Positions 23,730-36,150 of a stretch of DNA of 64,000 nt are shown in pieces. The DNA lies in assembly GCA_947652115.1 (NCBI GenBank), contig OX393568.1, forward strand, positions 25,596,339 to 25,660,338, given 5' to 3'. Made by a program: the position numbers and the translations under genes. Numbering within the stretch: the stretch's first letter is position 1; each line of letters opens with the position of its first letter. The notes below the pieces were generated by a model, which was not told where the DNA came from, made no database searches, and saw only the letters and a program-made list of their open reading frames with translations. This DNA is from Blastomussa wellsi. Taxonomy: Eukaryota; Cnidaria; Anthozoa; Scleractinia; Plerogyridae.

Positions 23730-24006
23730 GCTACTGCTACTAATGCTACTGCTGCTGCTGCTACTGCTACTGCTACTACTACTACTACTACTACTGCTAC
23801 TGCTACTGCTGCTGCTGCTACTACTACTACTACTACTACTGCTACTACTGCTATACTGCTACTGCTGCTACTGCTACTGCTGCTACTGCTACTGCTGCTG
23901 CTACTGCTACTGCTACTACTGCTACTGCTGCTATTGCTACTGCTATACTGCTACTGCTACTGCTGCTGCTACTGCCACTGCTAGAGCTGCTGGTACTGCT
24001 ACAGCT
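22964..24006. repeat. 1-kb CTG/CTA trinucleotide array
   Basis: About 345 triplets, almost all CTG or CTA (GCT/ACT in register), with runs of CTA at 23680-23730 and 23780-23840. CTG and CTA both mean leucine, so one plus frame reads as poly-Leu; the minus strand gives poly-Ala/Val and poly-Ser. These are artefacts. The array starts exactly where the LINE 3' tail ends, so it probably grew from the LINE's simple-repeat tail. Confidence 0.95.
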
Positions 24007-24509
24007 AATTAAGGATATCAAGGTAGATTCAAAAAATTTTATGACAATATACATACACAATGCTGTTAATCTAGTCTAACAGTTCTCACGCAGAAGCTTT
24101 GCCCATTTTCATTTCTCGCTCATGACACGACTGCCTTAGCTTAGTCTCGGTCAAAAATCGCCACGTGCTACAAGTTTAGATTAGTTTACAACTGAAAACA
24201 TCATTTGGGGACTGGCGTACAATAATTGGCTGTAGGCCTTGTCTGATGGCCTAAGCGTACTGCAGGATCAGAGAGACCATCTGTGATTAGCTTGTCGGGT
24301 ATGGGGTGTGTTGCATTCACGTACACAAACACCAGTGGCAAAATTCTAAGCCCGTCACTAAGTCGAGGCGCGCTTCGTCGCAAAAGGCTTGTCTTGTCGG
24401 TGATTTGTATGCAATCGTCAACGATGGATTTAACCGGCCGAGGAATTCAAAATCTACAGCTCTCCGACGAAAACTGGGGTAATGTGTTATAAATAGTCTC
24501 CAGTTACTT

Positions 24510-25457
24510 CTATATTGCCATTTCATGTCTATAATCTATTGAAATTGAAGATGACTCGTCGTTAGGTGAATACTTGATGGTAGGTACGTGGGCATGCTTA
24601 TGTTTATTTCGATACTTCACACAGTCGTGGCACTTAAAATAAGCCTCGAACGGAAGGTAACACCACAGGCAAGGCATGAATACAGACATGAGCCCCATGA
24701 CACTCCATCGGCCTACACACCCACTCACGGGCCCCGCACACGAGCACGGGTGATCAGCCATCTGGCCTTCATCCTTGCTGTCTTTGGTGCAATGGTAGAA
24801 CAATCCCTTGACGCAACACATGCACGTGCAACAGTCCAATAAGTCCATGCAGTCTCCACGTCTTTCCTCTTCTTCAAACGCGTCAATTTCTTGACAAATA
24901 ACATTGGTTGCGAACGGGGAAACAATCGATGTGCTCGTTAGAATTACAGGCCGATCAGCCAAGATATCATGAGCAGAGGGAAGTCTTGCCCTGCCCGGGA
25001 CCCGCTGGGAACCTTTCGCCGCTGGGGTAAGCCTTCCCAGGTAGGCGAAATAACAAAGAGGTGCAGGAGGTTCTTTGTTGGAAAGATTCCCCAAACTCCG
25101 TCTGCCTCCAGCCTTGACATGGCCTGTACTTCTCCTCCCTGGAGCTATAACAAAAGGACCGCTACCTGGTTGGTAACCGTTCGCTTGTTTGGCAGGAACT
25201 CCATCGAGACCCTGGGCCATGCTGTCAGGCGTCGATTTGGAGCGCGAAACTTTCTGCTTCGGCGACGTGTTGATGTTGTTATTTTTCTGTTTAGCAGAGT
25301 TGCTTGGATGAGAGCCTTGTTGGGTTATCTGAGTGGCTGGTTTATCAACTTTCATTCCTGCGTTTGCAGCGTCAACCTGCTTCAACGTGCAGTATTCACC
25401 CGCCAAATCAGTGCTGTCTCCTTGATACGAACACGATGGCTGGTCGTTTTTAAACAT
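24510..25457 (-). CDS. Sprouty-like protein (copy 2)
   Basis: A single exon of 315 residues. The SPR domain covers about residues 203-280: DCCTCMCCVKGLFYHCTKDS, GQMADHPCSC, GCVGRWSVMGLMSVF, MPCLWCYLPFEAYFKCHDC. It matches the Sprouty/SPRED cysteine-rich core that mediates membrane targeting and Raf/Ras-pathway inhibition. The tail after the domain is His/Lys-rich (KYRNKHKHAH), and the N-terminal 200 residues are low-complexity, basic and serine-rich. A CYFAYLG motif (residues 135-141) is shared with copy 1 at 15423-16175. The gene faces copy 1, so the two are convergent across 8.3 kb of repeats. No clear Cbl-binding NxYTEGP motif; an EYCTL tyrosine at position 22 is the closest candidate. Confidence 0.83.
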   Translation of the reverse strand: MFKNDQPSCSYQGDSTDLAGEYCTLKQVDAANAGMKVDKPATQITQQGSHPSNSAKQKNNNINTSPKQKVSRSKSTPDSMAQGLDGVPAKQANGYQPGSGPFVIAPGRRSTGHVKAGGRRSLGNLSNKEPPAPLCYFAYLGRLTPAAKGSQRVPGRARLPSAHDILADRPVILTSTSIVSPFATNVICQEIDAFEEEERRGDCMDLLDCCTCMCCVKGLFYHCTKDSKDEGQMADHPCSCAGPVSGCVGRWSVMGLMSVFMPCLWCYLPFEAYFKCHDCVKYRNKHKHAHVPTIKYSPNDESSSISIDYRHEMAI

Positions 25458-26907
25458 TTCTTTTCTTCTAAGTCTTCATGTCCTAAAACGAAAAGACCAT
25501 GAGAAACAACACTAAACAATAACCGTTTAACCTATTCAGTACTAATCACTGACCCACCTGATTGCATACAGATTTAAGGAAAGTGTTTTGCCGACACCGT
25601 AAAGCTCAAACCGAGTCAGATGATGTTTTTTGAGGATATTGATTTCAATGGCTTTTTGGTTTTGTATGATGGCATACAGTAACAATTGGAATTTCTTGAT
25701 TCTAGACATCACCGAGGAGTGCAACTTACTTGATTAAAAAACCACCATTCTAACTTGCATAAAAGTTGTTTAAATTTCTCATTTGTTTATTAATAGCAAC
25801 GCGTAAATTAAAAAATTAAAGTACCTACAGCTAGGCTTCGATTATATGGCTCTTAAATTATGCGGCCTTTTGCATCATGATATATGAGAATCGGCTTTAG
25901 CTCATCTAGAGCGTGTTTGTAGCTCCCAATTGACATGACGTAAGGAAAAATAGCACAAACATATCATTTTTGCGAAACTAAAACTTGCGAAATAAGTACA
26001 TCGATAAATTTCGCGTGTTTACTGCACCTGCTGTCGTCGACGATTGAACATTCAGCCGAATAAAAAAAAATGTTGCTCCTTACCTTCAATAAACAAGATC
26101 TAATAAGACGTTTCCTCTAAGATATCTTATATCTAAAATATCGAATAATTTAAAGAAATCCCCATCATCTTATTTCTTGAAATGTTCGAGAGGTGAAAAA
26201 AAGCTTGCCTGATTGTTTTCGTACACGCGAGAAAATTCATTGAAACGCGATTATCACAACAATAGCCTGGGACTTTATGTCACCGAACTTGCGTCAAAGG
26301 ACTTCAGTGTTTCAATAATTCATATCATCAATGGTGCTAAATGTCAATCATTTATAATATCCAAGCTTGTTTCTAGCTAACTAACGAAGCTAGCTTTTAA
26401 ATTACATGTCGATGTCGTTTTCATTAAAATTCATCTCAATTTCGAGCTCGCGTGTTTAATTTTGGGTTTAATTAAGACTCATTATAGATACAAGTTCTCA
26501 CTTGATGGTTTCATGCAAATTATTGTAAGACCTTTCATTTTCTATTTTTTTAGCGGATACTGTTTATTTCTGACTATTCAATAGTCTGAGTATCAGTCTC
26601 TTCTAGCCGGGGCGAGATTGCGCAGTACGGACTGGAAATGGCCTTTAAACGGCAAGTCCGTTAAAAGTATTACTGTCACGGGAACGAAATGATAAGGTTG
26701 ATCCGTTCATACCTTTCTCAGTTTTCGTTCAAATTCTGTTTTCTTTACCGTAAATAGGGTCAGGGTTTTTAAAATAACCTTCGCGGCACACACCTATCCG
26801 AAGTTTGTTGTCTTCATTTCTGTAGCAGCGTAAATGGCAGGGTATAACCAGCCATCAAGCCAAATTTGAACAGAATTAGAGATGCATGATTCTTGTACTA
26901 AATAATT

Positions 26908-27117
26908 ATATAATTTGGTTTTATCAACTGGGTTGATAATGTCAATTGGCCACCGTAAAGAGATTCAAGTGCTGACGTTTCGAGCGTTAGCCCTTCGTTA
27001 GCCCTTCGATTCGCTCCGACGAAGGGCTAACGCTCGAAACGTCAGCACTTGAATCTCTTTACGGTGGCCAATTGACATTATCAACCCAGTTGATAAAACC
27101 AAATTATATTGTTATAC

Positions 27118-27162
<45 letters not shown>

Positions 27163-27165
27163 CTA
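26908..27165. repeat. Inverted pair of Penelope-like tails
   Basis: The left unit (26908-26998) and right unit (about 27017-27109) are inverted copies of one sequence of about 92 bp: tail, then the hammerhead-like GAAACGTC core, joined head to head. Only the right unit continues into the outer part with CCACCGACGCAGCACCACAG (27110-27165). The right core is preceded by CCGACGA; on the left the junction reads into a duplicated TTAGCCCTTCG. Confidence 0.75.
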
Positions 27166-30049
27166 CTAAATAATTATCCGAATAATCCATTTCTTGAGTA
27201 GATTTTATATATTAAACAATGGAAGGTCAGAGATCGACCAACAGAAATTGTATGAAACAATGACATAAAATCTTTTCCACGCTTTTTGTAAAAAAGGGAT
27301 ATAAATCCAAAACATGCAATTTACATCACGTTCAAACAAAATCATTTTAATTTTGTTGCGAATCAGCTCATATCTGACTTGTCTGGAGGTATTTGTACAT
27401 GTCGAGAATCTCAGAGTTCTTCGAGGCTAAACGGCCCAGTAGACTCGAGCAAAACAGAATTTACTGATTCCCGTCTTATAAAATAACTGAAATACTACTC
27501 GCGCTCTCATTGGTCAATATATGAATTTAGATGAGAGTATGTGAACACGTTTGTGACGCTTTAGAATCAGGTAGTTTGGAGAAATATTTAAAAAAAACAA
27601 TAGAGGACATCTTCCAAACCGTCTTGTGCGTCTCGGGTTTGCATAACTTATGCCGCGTTTGGTGGTCGAAGGACAGATGATGACGATATAAACACGGAAA
27701 AAGTCCTCTTTTGCTTAAATATAGAAGAGAGTTTTCCCTAACAACGCGCGTTGTTATTGACTTCATGAGGTCACATGATAATAGTACTTCTTCCCGCCAA
27801 AATTCTCTGAGCGGGTAACAGTACGGGCAACAGAATGTTGCAGGGCTCGTTGTACGTTTTCGTTGAACCAGTTAATTTTGCATTTTGTTACCCTCGAATC
27901 TCAATGTTTACCTCGGCTCCACCTCTGGAAATTCAAAATTTATGAATGTCCTTGAAATCTCTGGGGTTGCTTCTATTGAGTATTGTCAGAGTGGCACTGA
28001 ATATTTAACTTAGTTACTAATTCACACGCTAGAAGATGGCTACAATTCTCTTTTGAGGATTTGTAGTGTTTTTGAAAAAGCCGTTGTGGATTAGTCTTAA
28101 GCTCCGGGTTATTTTGAAGCAGTGTTTTGAAAGCTGAATAAAACGGTTCCGGATATTTTACGAGTATTGTGCTTTTATTTGAAACCACAATTATATTGGG
28201 AAAAAATTTGAAAATGGAAGCGGTGATCACTTTCAACAGCGGAAAAGGAATTGAAGATTCGGATCATTGATAACAGGACTCTTGGAAAATTTGGCCATGT
28301 GCACGCGGAGCTTCAATATCATAAAACATGCCACCACAATTTAATACTCAAATCATGTACGTACATGATGTTTACGTATGTTTAATCACCAACTGTAGTT
28401 ATTCATTCAAGAAAACATTTAAATTAAGCACGTCCTTCTCTGAATTCCACTGGCTGTTTTTTCAAGAGGGGAGGGGGTGCTACAGCCCGCGGCCACCGCA
28501 CCCCCCTCCCCCCCACGGGCAAGCCTTGCACTTATGGCGTCGAATGTCTTTTTTATTTACATACCTACTGTATGATCATGTTCTGCTGACGGAGGCATTT
28601 CTCTAAGGGTACGAACGTCACTTTGCCGGCGTTTCATCAAAATATCACATTGCACATCCAAGTCCATTTTTATGAATTTGTTCACTGAGCTGCATCAGCT
28701 AAAAGTTATCCGCGTTTTAACGTCTAGTGTCCATAATATTGAGATCCAACATTTATTTCTCACTAACAATACGAAACTCCATGTCAGCCCCAGTATAGCC
28801 AAGAGTTATTTTCGTCTTTTAAATTATAATAAAAAATATCCTGATATAAACACTTGCCTTTTTGCTCAGTTGTCAAGACTGGTAGAAAAGCCATTGGTGG
28901 GAACCACCACTTTGAAGTCGTTTTTCAAATGCACGAGTACCATCGTGATCAGCACAGAGATTCCTTGAAAAGACAGCTCTCTTTGGAAACTGATGTTATT
29001 GGAGCTTGAAGAGCTCCTTGAATTGACGCATCAAAATTACACTGACCACTGCGTAATTAAGTGGCGTTTTATGTATATATATTGCCGGCTTCTCTTAAGA
29101 GGTTTATAGAAGCTATATTTAAGGGGAAAACTTGACGGTTTGCCAGTCCACATCGATCTGTTTGCAGTTCTAGGGTGAATCATGGCATTAAACGAAGCTG
29201 TGTGAATGTGTTAACGCGTTGCGTGCTGCAATGAACGTTTGCTGTCTTGTTGTGGTTACATTTTGCTGAAAACCGCTGCTATGATCATAAACACTTCAGT
29301 GGAACACTGAAAGGAATGAATGTAAAAATGGTTTCCTTGACGTCATCATACTTGAAATTACCGTTCGGATATTTCGTCTGGAGGGAGGAAAATGACGACA
29401 AAATTATTTATAATCAATACATACAGGCATCTGACAGACTCGTGCGCCGAAATCGAACGCAAAGTTTACCAAGCTAGATTCTAACCACATTCAAGTGCTT
29501 TTAACTTTGAGTTAAGACGATGTCATATTAACATAAGTCAACATAACATAAGTTTGATGTGATTTTCTGCATATTATATGCAATCGTTGTTACAAGCGTG
29601 CATAATCTAGAGATTTAGTTCTTCTGAGCGTTTAGTGCTTTGCTAGTACTTTTGCTTTCCAGTAGAAAGAAAATATAGTCGACCATCTAACTCAGTTGGT
29701 TTGTAAATTTTAATGCATATTAAAAATAACATAATTTAAACGTTTTACCATGAATCTATCAAAAATATTGGCTTTCGTACAAATCATTTCAGATAAACAA
29801 ACGCGGCTTTACGATATGCTCTTCACTCTGTTGTTGATCATGAAAAAGCAAACATTCAGATTGCTTCATTTCTACTGAACGGTAAGACGATACCATTAGT
29901 TTCATGAAACATTTACAATACAGGTGACGCAGCCATAACATCTCTCGCGAAAAAGAGATAACAAAATACTAATTTGCAACGCACTTTATTCTACACGAAA
30001 ATGGACCGAAAGCCCAAAAATAAAAGCCAGGCAGAATCACCCCACCCGC

Positions 30050-30590
30050 CCACTAATCCCCCCTCCATTAATTTCATTCAAACGCGACAAAAACATAGGT
30101 AACTTTTTAGTAAGAAGTGCATTCCAAACAAGTGATCAACCCGGAACTTTTAAATGCGCTCGCGCACGATGCAAAAGATGCCCTTTCATTCACAACGTTG
30201 ACAAAATATCGGGACCCAAGCGATCTATCAAGATCACTGATCATTTCACCTGTACCTCAGTTAATGTCATCTATTGTATAACTTGCACTCTTTGCAAAAA
30301 AGTTATTCGGCGAAACAGGGAAACGACTAGCTGACCGATTCCGAGAACACCTTCGGGACGTAGAGAAAGACGACAAAATTGCATCTAAACCGGTCGCGAG
30401 ACACTACAATCTCCCAAATCATTCTAAGCAAGTGAACGTATGGCAGTCTGCGGCCTTTCCCTTCACCAAGGAAGCACGGAAAGCCGCAAAACTCTAGAAC
30501 AAAAATTTATTTTTCAAATCGGCACTCTTAATCCTCACGGTATCACGTTACCAGGCACCAACCAATAGCGAAGCTCCATCTTTCTGTATA
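30050..30590 (+). pseudogene. Penelope-like element GIY-YIG endonuclease, degraded
   Basis: Fragments of the C-terminal part of a Penelope-like reverse transcriptase-endonuclease occur in order. FKRDKNIGNFLVRSAF is followed by GTFKCARARCKRCPF (zinc-finger-like CxxC) and NVIYCITCTLCKK (the VIYxITCxxC block before GIY-YIG). The frame then shifts to ETGKRLADRFREHLRDV and PVARHYNLPNHS, and shifts again to the final LEQKFIFQIGTL block. The YIG core is deleted and at least two frameshifts are present. It is followed at once by the element's tail at 30624. Confidence 0.75.
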
Positions 30591-30623
30591 TAAACCACAC
30601 ACGAAACACAATTCCTTGATTCG

Positions 30624-30727
30624 CTCCGACGAAGGGCTAACGCTCGAAACGTCAGCTCTCGAATCTCTTCACGGTGGCCAATTCGCATTATCAACCCAGT
30701 TGGTAAAACCAAATTATATTATTATAC

Positions 30728-30768
<41 letters not shown>

Positions 30769-30775
30769 TCCTCTA
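30624..30775 (+). repeat. Penelope-like tail with hammerhead-like core
   Basis: CCGACGA, stem GGGCTAACGCTC, GAAACGTC, then the tail CACGGTGGCCAATTCGCATTATCAACCC and CCACCGACGCAGCACCACAG. It sits directly downstream of the Penelope endonuclease pseudogene in the same orientation, which ties the tail family to Penelope-like elements. Confidence 0.7.
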
Positions 30776-33606
30776 TAAAACGAAAGCTTTTTCAGCGGCA
30801 CTTGAAAGATCGCCTTTTTTCAAAACCATGTGCGAATGCCCAGCAGATTATAGTGTTGCTAGTTTTCCTGTAGACTATTCGAATTTCCTGATGCCCGGCA
30901 GATGACCTTTCGATTCCCGGTAAACGGATATGCTGCTCTAGCGAAATTGTGTTTATTAGAGCTGTTTGCTTCGCGACCGCGATGATTTTTAAAGCGTTCA
31001 GACGCGTGAATTTTAGTGCGGGGCAAGTTTTAATTACCCCGGTACAACGATTGCAAAATTAGACATACTGCATTGGCTGCTAATCGATTGGAAAAACCTT
31101 TCAGTTTTAAAACACTCCCAGTCTAGTTTTAATTGTAGCCCGTTTACAATGACCGAAAAACTTTTGTTTTTTAATTTTATCTTCCCTCGGGCAAAAATGC
31201 CATGTCACATGCCATATATACAAGAACGAGCCGCAACTGAACGGAAACACGCGCGACATTCTAATTCACTTCGACTTTCTAATTCTCGCACGGCCTTCAA
31301 GTAGAGTTTTTAGTCTTTTTTTGCACGGCTTAGGCGACTCGAAACTCGTCTGGTTATTGTAAACCGGCGTGGAATTTTTTATTGTAGAACTCCACGTTAG
31401 TCACAGGCATTCACATTTAAGGCACTCAATTTGCCAAGAAAGTTCATTCAACAACCATGTCGTTACCTTTTGAGAATTTCGTTTACAGTCAAAAAAGTTC
31501 GCATTGAAATATTAATGACACAACATTTTGTACTTTGTTTTTATATTCTAACACTGAGTATAGAAGTTAAAAAACTCGCCTTTGGAAGGCTGCATTTGAA
31601 ATCAAAAGGTTTCACAGTAAAACTAAAGAAATTAATAATAAAACAACCACTTTCAAATATGTAAATAGCTCATTCGTTATGCATAAAAGTGCGCTTCATG
31701 TACGCATGATATTAAATGTCGCACATGCACGTCCGTCCAAACTATATATAAATTAAATACAGCACAAAAACACAAAGCGCACTAAAACACAACACTGAAT
31801 CGACAGACTAGCTGATCTAGATAAAGATTATTATTTTTCTCTGACAGGCAAATTGCCTTTTGGCGTTATCCGTATTTTTAGCTGTCAAGAATAATGAAAC
31901 GTTACAAAATCGATTCGAAAAAGGGAAATAATTCAGCCTTCGGAACTTAATAAGTGTCCAGACTTTCTGATAAAAAAGTGAGTGCATCAAAAGTTAAATT
32001 GAAAGTGACATCGGAAAGTAGTGAACAGATAAGTAGCACATATTAATTTTGTAGCCTTTCCTCACTTGTGCTCGAGTGATGGGTGGGCAATATGGAATAC
32101 ACATACCGAAGAGACACTCAAACTGATTTTCAGCCGCCGTTTGTATAGCTAGCTGCTTCTGGTAACACTGAAGACATTTTTTGTGCGTTTAAGCTTGTTT
32201 TATAAGACGCATGCTCTTGCTGGTCATGAAAATTCGACCCGTCAAATGAACGACCGAGTGACAAGAATTAATCAAGTTCTTTGCCACGCGCTTGGCTGTT
32301 AAGGACGAAAACTTTAACAGCACTGCTTGCTATAAGCTCATAAGGTTCATTTTAAGGGCCAATAAAGAAGATTTTAGGGCGCAAACGACCACACGGATGA
32401 TCATACGTTTGGATTTCCACCCTAGCCACCCTATTTACAAATAAATAAATAAATACATAATCGTTCGACAAAAAAAGAAAGCTACTAGACCGCTTACCAG
32501 TGTGATATTTTAAGTTGAATGAGTCATTCTAATTCAACTTGACCGCTTTCTTGAAGACTCTTGGACGGCACAAGGCTTTTCAAATAGTATTTTTTAGCTG
32601 GTGACAAACGAAAACCAAACGGCGCAATCGCAACGATAATAAAAATGAACGACTCTTTGACAATTCGCTCGTATATCTTAATCGTGTGACGCAAATGGCA
32701 GAATGTAAATTTGTCAAAATGTGAACAGATGGAACTGACAAGCTCAAATGCGTAATTGGATTCGTGTTGGCCACGGCGGTCTTCAATCTACAAAATATCA
32801 ACTCGGCTTTGTAAGAAACAAACAAAGGAAAATATTTATCATTTTTATTCCTTCAAAAATATAAGAAGTTGATGTTCGTATGAAACTTACAGCGCTCTAA
32901 CTGACTTGGTAAACGGATATTGTGAATACATATATTATACGGCCAGTTTTTATTACGCCTATTGTAAATGAAAAAGAGTTATTATTTTCATTCAAATTGC
33001 AAGCGCTACAATGATCTAAATTAATCCTAGCTTAAAATTCGCATCATCAGAAAAAATACGTGTGCGCGTCAAAACCGACAACAAAACAATGACTTTTTCG
33101 ACCGAACAATGTTTTTTTGTCCACCAATAATATAAGTTCTGCAGGGATGGCAACGAAAAATTGATGTACCGGTGTTATCTGTATAGTTTAGAACCTGCAA
33201 GCCCGTGATGGAAACCTTCGTAAATTATTAATGTTTACGTTTGTAATGGCGAACGTACGTCTTCAGTAAGCTACAAGTCCGTGTGTCTACGCATCAAACA
33301 GCATTCACAATTTTGACAAAATCATCCTTTCACAAAAAGTGGTGTCATTATTAAAGAAGGAAAGAATGTCCTTCAGTGGAAATTTCCGCTGATCGATAAC
33401 TTTTTTCCACGCCAGCTTAAAGCTAATTTTAAATGTTTGAAAAATAAAAAACCACTTGCAGCTGTACACGTTATAATTTACCGCGTTTTCTTAAAAATTA
33501 TCTGCCCTTGTCACGTGATTCTCTGATAATGAAAATGAACTGACACACGCGAACGTTTCAAAAATTAAAAACAACGACTGTAATAGTAGAAGACATCCAA
33601 GGACAT

Positions 33607-33639
33607 CCACTGATGAAGGGCTATGCCCGAAACGTCTGG
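33607..33639 (+). ncRNA. Minimal type I hammerhead ribozyme motif
   Basis: The sequence contains every invariant block in order: CTGATGA (33610-33616), stem II GGGC-TAT-GCCC (33618-33628), GAAAC (33629-33633) and GTC (33634-33636). Stem I is closed by CCA (33607-33609) with TGG (33637-33639). Self-cleavage is expected after C33636. Very short stem III forms like this are known from Penelope-like elements and retrozymes. No coding remnant is visible right next to it. Confidence 0.7.
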
Positions 33640-35604
33640 CCTCTACAGTTAAATATGGCACTTTTTATACCTTAGGGAAAACACTGACTAGCAATTTTCT
33701 GTGTATTAGTAGAAGGGCCACGGAGCTCACGGATTTTTCTCCGCCAATTTCTTATCATGCCTGTAATAGTATTCTTTTTAAAATATTACAAGTCGGAAGA
33801 AAGAGAGCCAGTTTTACAAACCTTAAACCGGTCCTGCCCCGTACGTAAAAACAAAAGACAAAATTAAGTAGCTATTAGGGAAAGAATCTAATTTCATTTT
33901 AATGTTGCGGCGAGTTCACAAGGAAAAATCAATTTTGGACCAAAATCACCTCATAGTGGCGTCTGAGGCAAACCGAGGCACTTGCCTCAATCATTTTTTC
34001 TTTTTTTTTCATCATAAACACCCTAATACCTACCAAGATAACTTAACTATGGACATTTGCCTCAGTCACTGATATTTGTTTTAGATACGGCCCTGAACAC
34101 TGGCTATATTATCAGTTCTATGGGTTGCCGGAATAACGTTGACTGTATTTATCCTAATATCATACAAGGCCTTTCTTACAGCACAATTACAGAAGGCGAA
34201 TTTCTGTAATGGCAATTACTATTCGGCGGTGTAAAACCATTTCAGCTCAATGTGACAGCTTTCATTTAAAATCGATTCAAATTCAGAGGCAAAATCTCAT
34301 ATATTCTTTTAATTTCATTTCTGAGTATTTGGTTATGCATAAAAACAATAATTCTAAGTCGACCACCATCTTACCCGACCCCCTTTCGTGAAAAAAGGGA
34401 GGGAAAAGAATAGCAAGAGGTTCAAAGAATCACGGAAAAAAAATTAACCTCAATTCCATGGGCTGCAGTAAAAGATTCGTAAAATGTCCGGGAAACTGAT
34501 TCATTTTACTGACAAGAAATTAAAATCAAGGGTCACTGAGGCTAAATACGTGACTTGTAGATTAATCTGTACGAACATTAAGAGAGGAAAACTCTTAACT
34601 TTAATAATTTGATTGTTTTATTACCAGATTTCACGATATCACAAATCACGTTCAGCTTCGTTCAGCCTCGAGTTAATCACTTGGCTGCTCGTCCCACGTT
34701 TAAATTACACACGTACTGTGATTTAGTTCAAAATTAAGTTTACTTCAGTTTAAGAAATTATTATATAGATATAGTTTAAAATTCTAACAAACGTAAAGGC
34801 TACAAACAAATCAGGACGTTAAATTTTCTTGATAACAGGTACATTGTAGTCCACGGGGTATACGGATAATATTCAGTTAAAATGACTGCAAAAGGTAACT
34901 CCATAAAATAAAATTACAAAAACAGTAATTTGTGTTACATATAACTTCAAGTAACCAATCAACCAACAAACAAAAACAATCAGAGCTAAACTTCTAAAAT
35001 GTTGCGTAGCAGAACCGTTATCTTGCCCAGTCCATTAACTGCCTGTTCACAAAACTTGTACCCAGTACCTCTCCACCAGAAGTATGCTTAGCTTAGTTCA
35101 TTTTCATAAATGAGCGGATTCAAGGGAGCTTAATGCTTTTTCCCCAACAGTACTATTCTCTGGAATAAAATATGCGTAGAAAAGGTATATACAGTCAGAA
35201 GTTATGCCCTTCTGGTACAGTTGATTCCGTCGATCGAAATCTCACTCGCTGTCTGGGCCACTGAAATTTTCAGAGGTAAAAAAGTACTACCCTGACAACA
35301 GAAATTAAGCGTGACGTTATACGGCAAACGCGAGCTTGCCTTTAATTTCAAGTTGTTTACTTTTTGTCTAATTCTTAAACAAATCTCTGAGGAAATTAGG
35401 GAAAATATCGCGAATTAACGACAATACTAATTTCCGCGTGCAAGCGCATAACGGCAGATAATGGAAGATCTTTTTTAATTCGCGGGAAAAACAAACGCCA
35501 TGCTTAATTTCTCAAATACCGCCAAGCGGAGCACCATAACGTAGACTGACCCATGCAACTCTTTTTTCAAGGTCAAATTAGCTAGCGGCATAGATCACGG
35601 GCGC

Positions 35605-36150
35605 GTGCGCCCAACGACAACGACGAAGCCGCACAACACGGCGGTCATCCATCTAATACCAAGGTTTAAAGTTTCTCTCTTTTATATTGGACATCAATAT
35701 TATGGTCGATTGACAGCTGTCATAACAAGATATCCGCTGACCAGATCGCGGGCTCAGATTGAGGACTCATCAAGGTCACGTCTTTTTTAAGTTGCCTGCT
35801 GACCAGGTATTGGTTTTTCATTGATCGTGGGCTCCGGTTCAAAATTTTTTCTTGCCTTCATGCAGGATTTTGTAATTTTCATGGTCATTTTCAGCGGAAT
35901 TTCTCCAATTGGAGTTGACGTTTTTAATTATTCTTATTTATTTGGGCTGTGGGATTTTCCTTGAGGCGGTGGTAGGTAGCTCTTTACCAGGTCCCACAGT
36001 ATTGGCTGAAAAAATGATGAACAAACAATACAGCTGCGTGTTATTACGATCCAATGAAATAAGAGGTTCTAGAGAGCTGCGAACTATCTCTTCTTGGGTA
36101 GGTGCACACAAGCACCAGTATACGGAGCTCCGCTTTTAGGTTTGGCTAAA
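35605..36150 (+). repeat. Dispersed repeat, copy A
   Basis: Shares with 55590-55995 the words CGACGAAG-CGCACAA, GACAGCTGTCA/GAAAGCTGTCA, GCTGACCAG, TGACCAGGTATTGG, CATTGATCGTGGGCT, CAATTGGAGTTGACGTTTT and GGAGCTCCGCTTTTAGG, in the same order. A third, inverted copy is at about 57130-57345. No coding potential is recognised. Confidence 0.65.

Noticed and set aside
22979..24012. Long open frames of poly-Leu (plus) and poly-Ala/Val or poly-Ser (minus)
   Set aside because: They are translations of the CTG/CTA array. Both triplets encode leucine in one frame, so openness is automatic. There is no start context, no domain and no flanking exon.
26940..27060. CRISPR-like spaced repeats
   Set aside because: The repeats are an inverted pair of a retroelement tail, not direct repeats with spacers, and the genome is eukaryotic.
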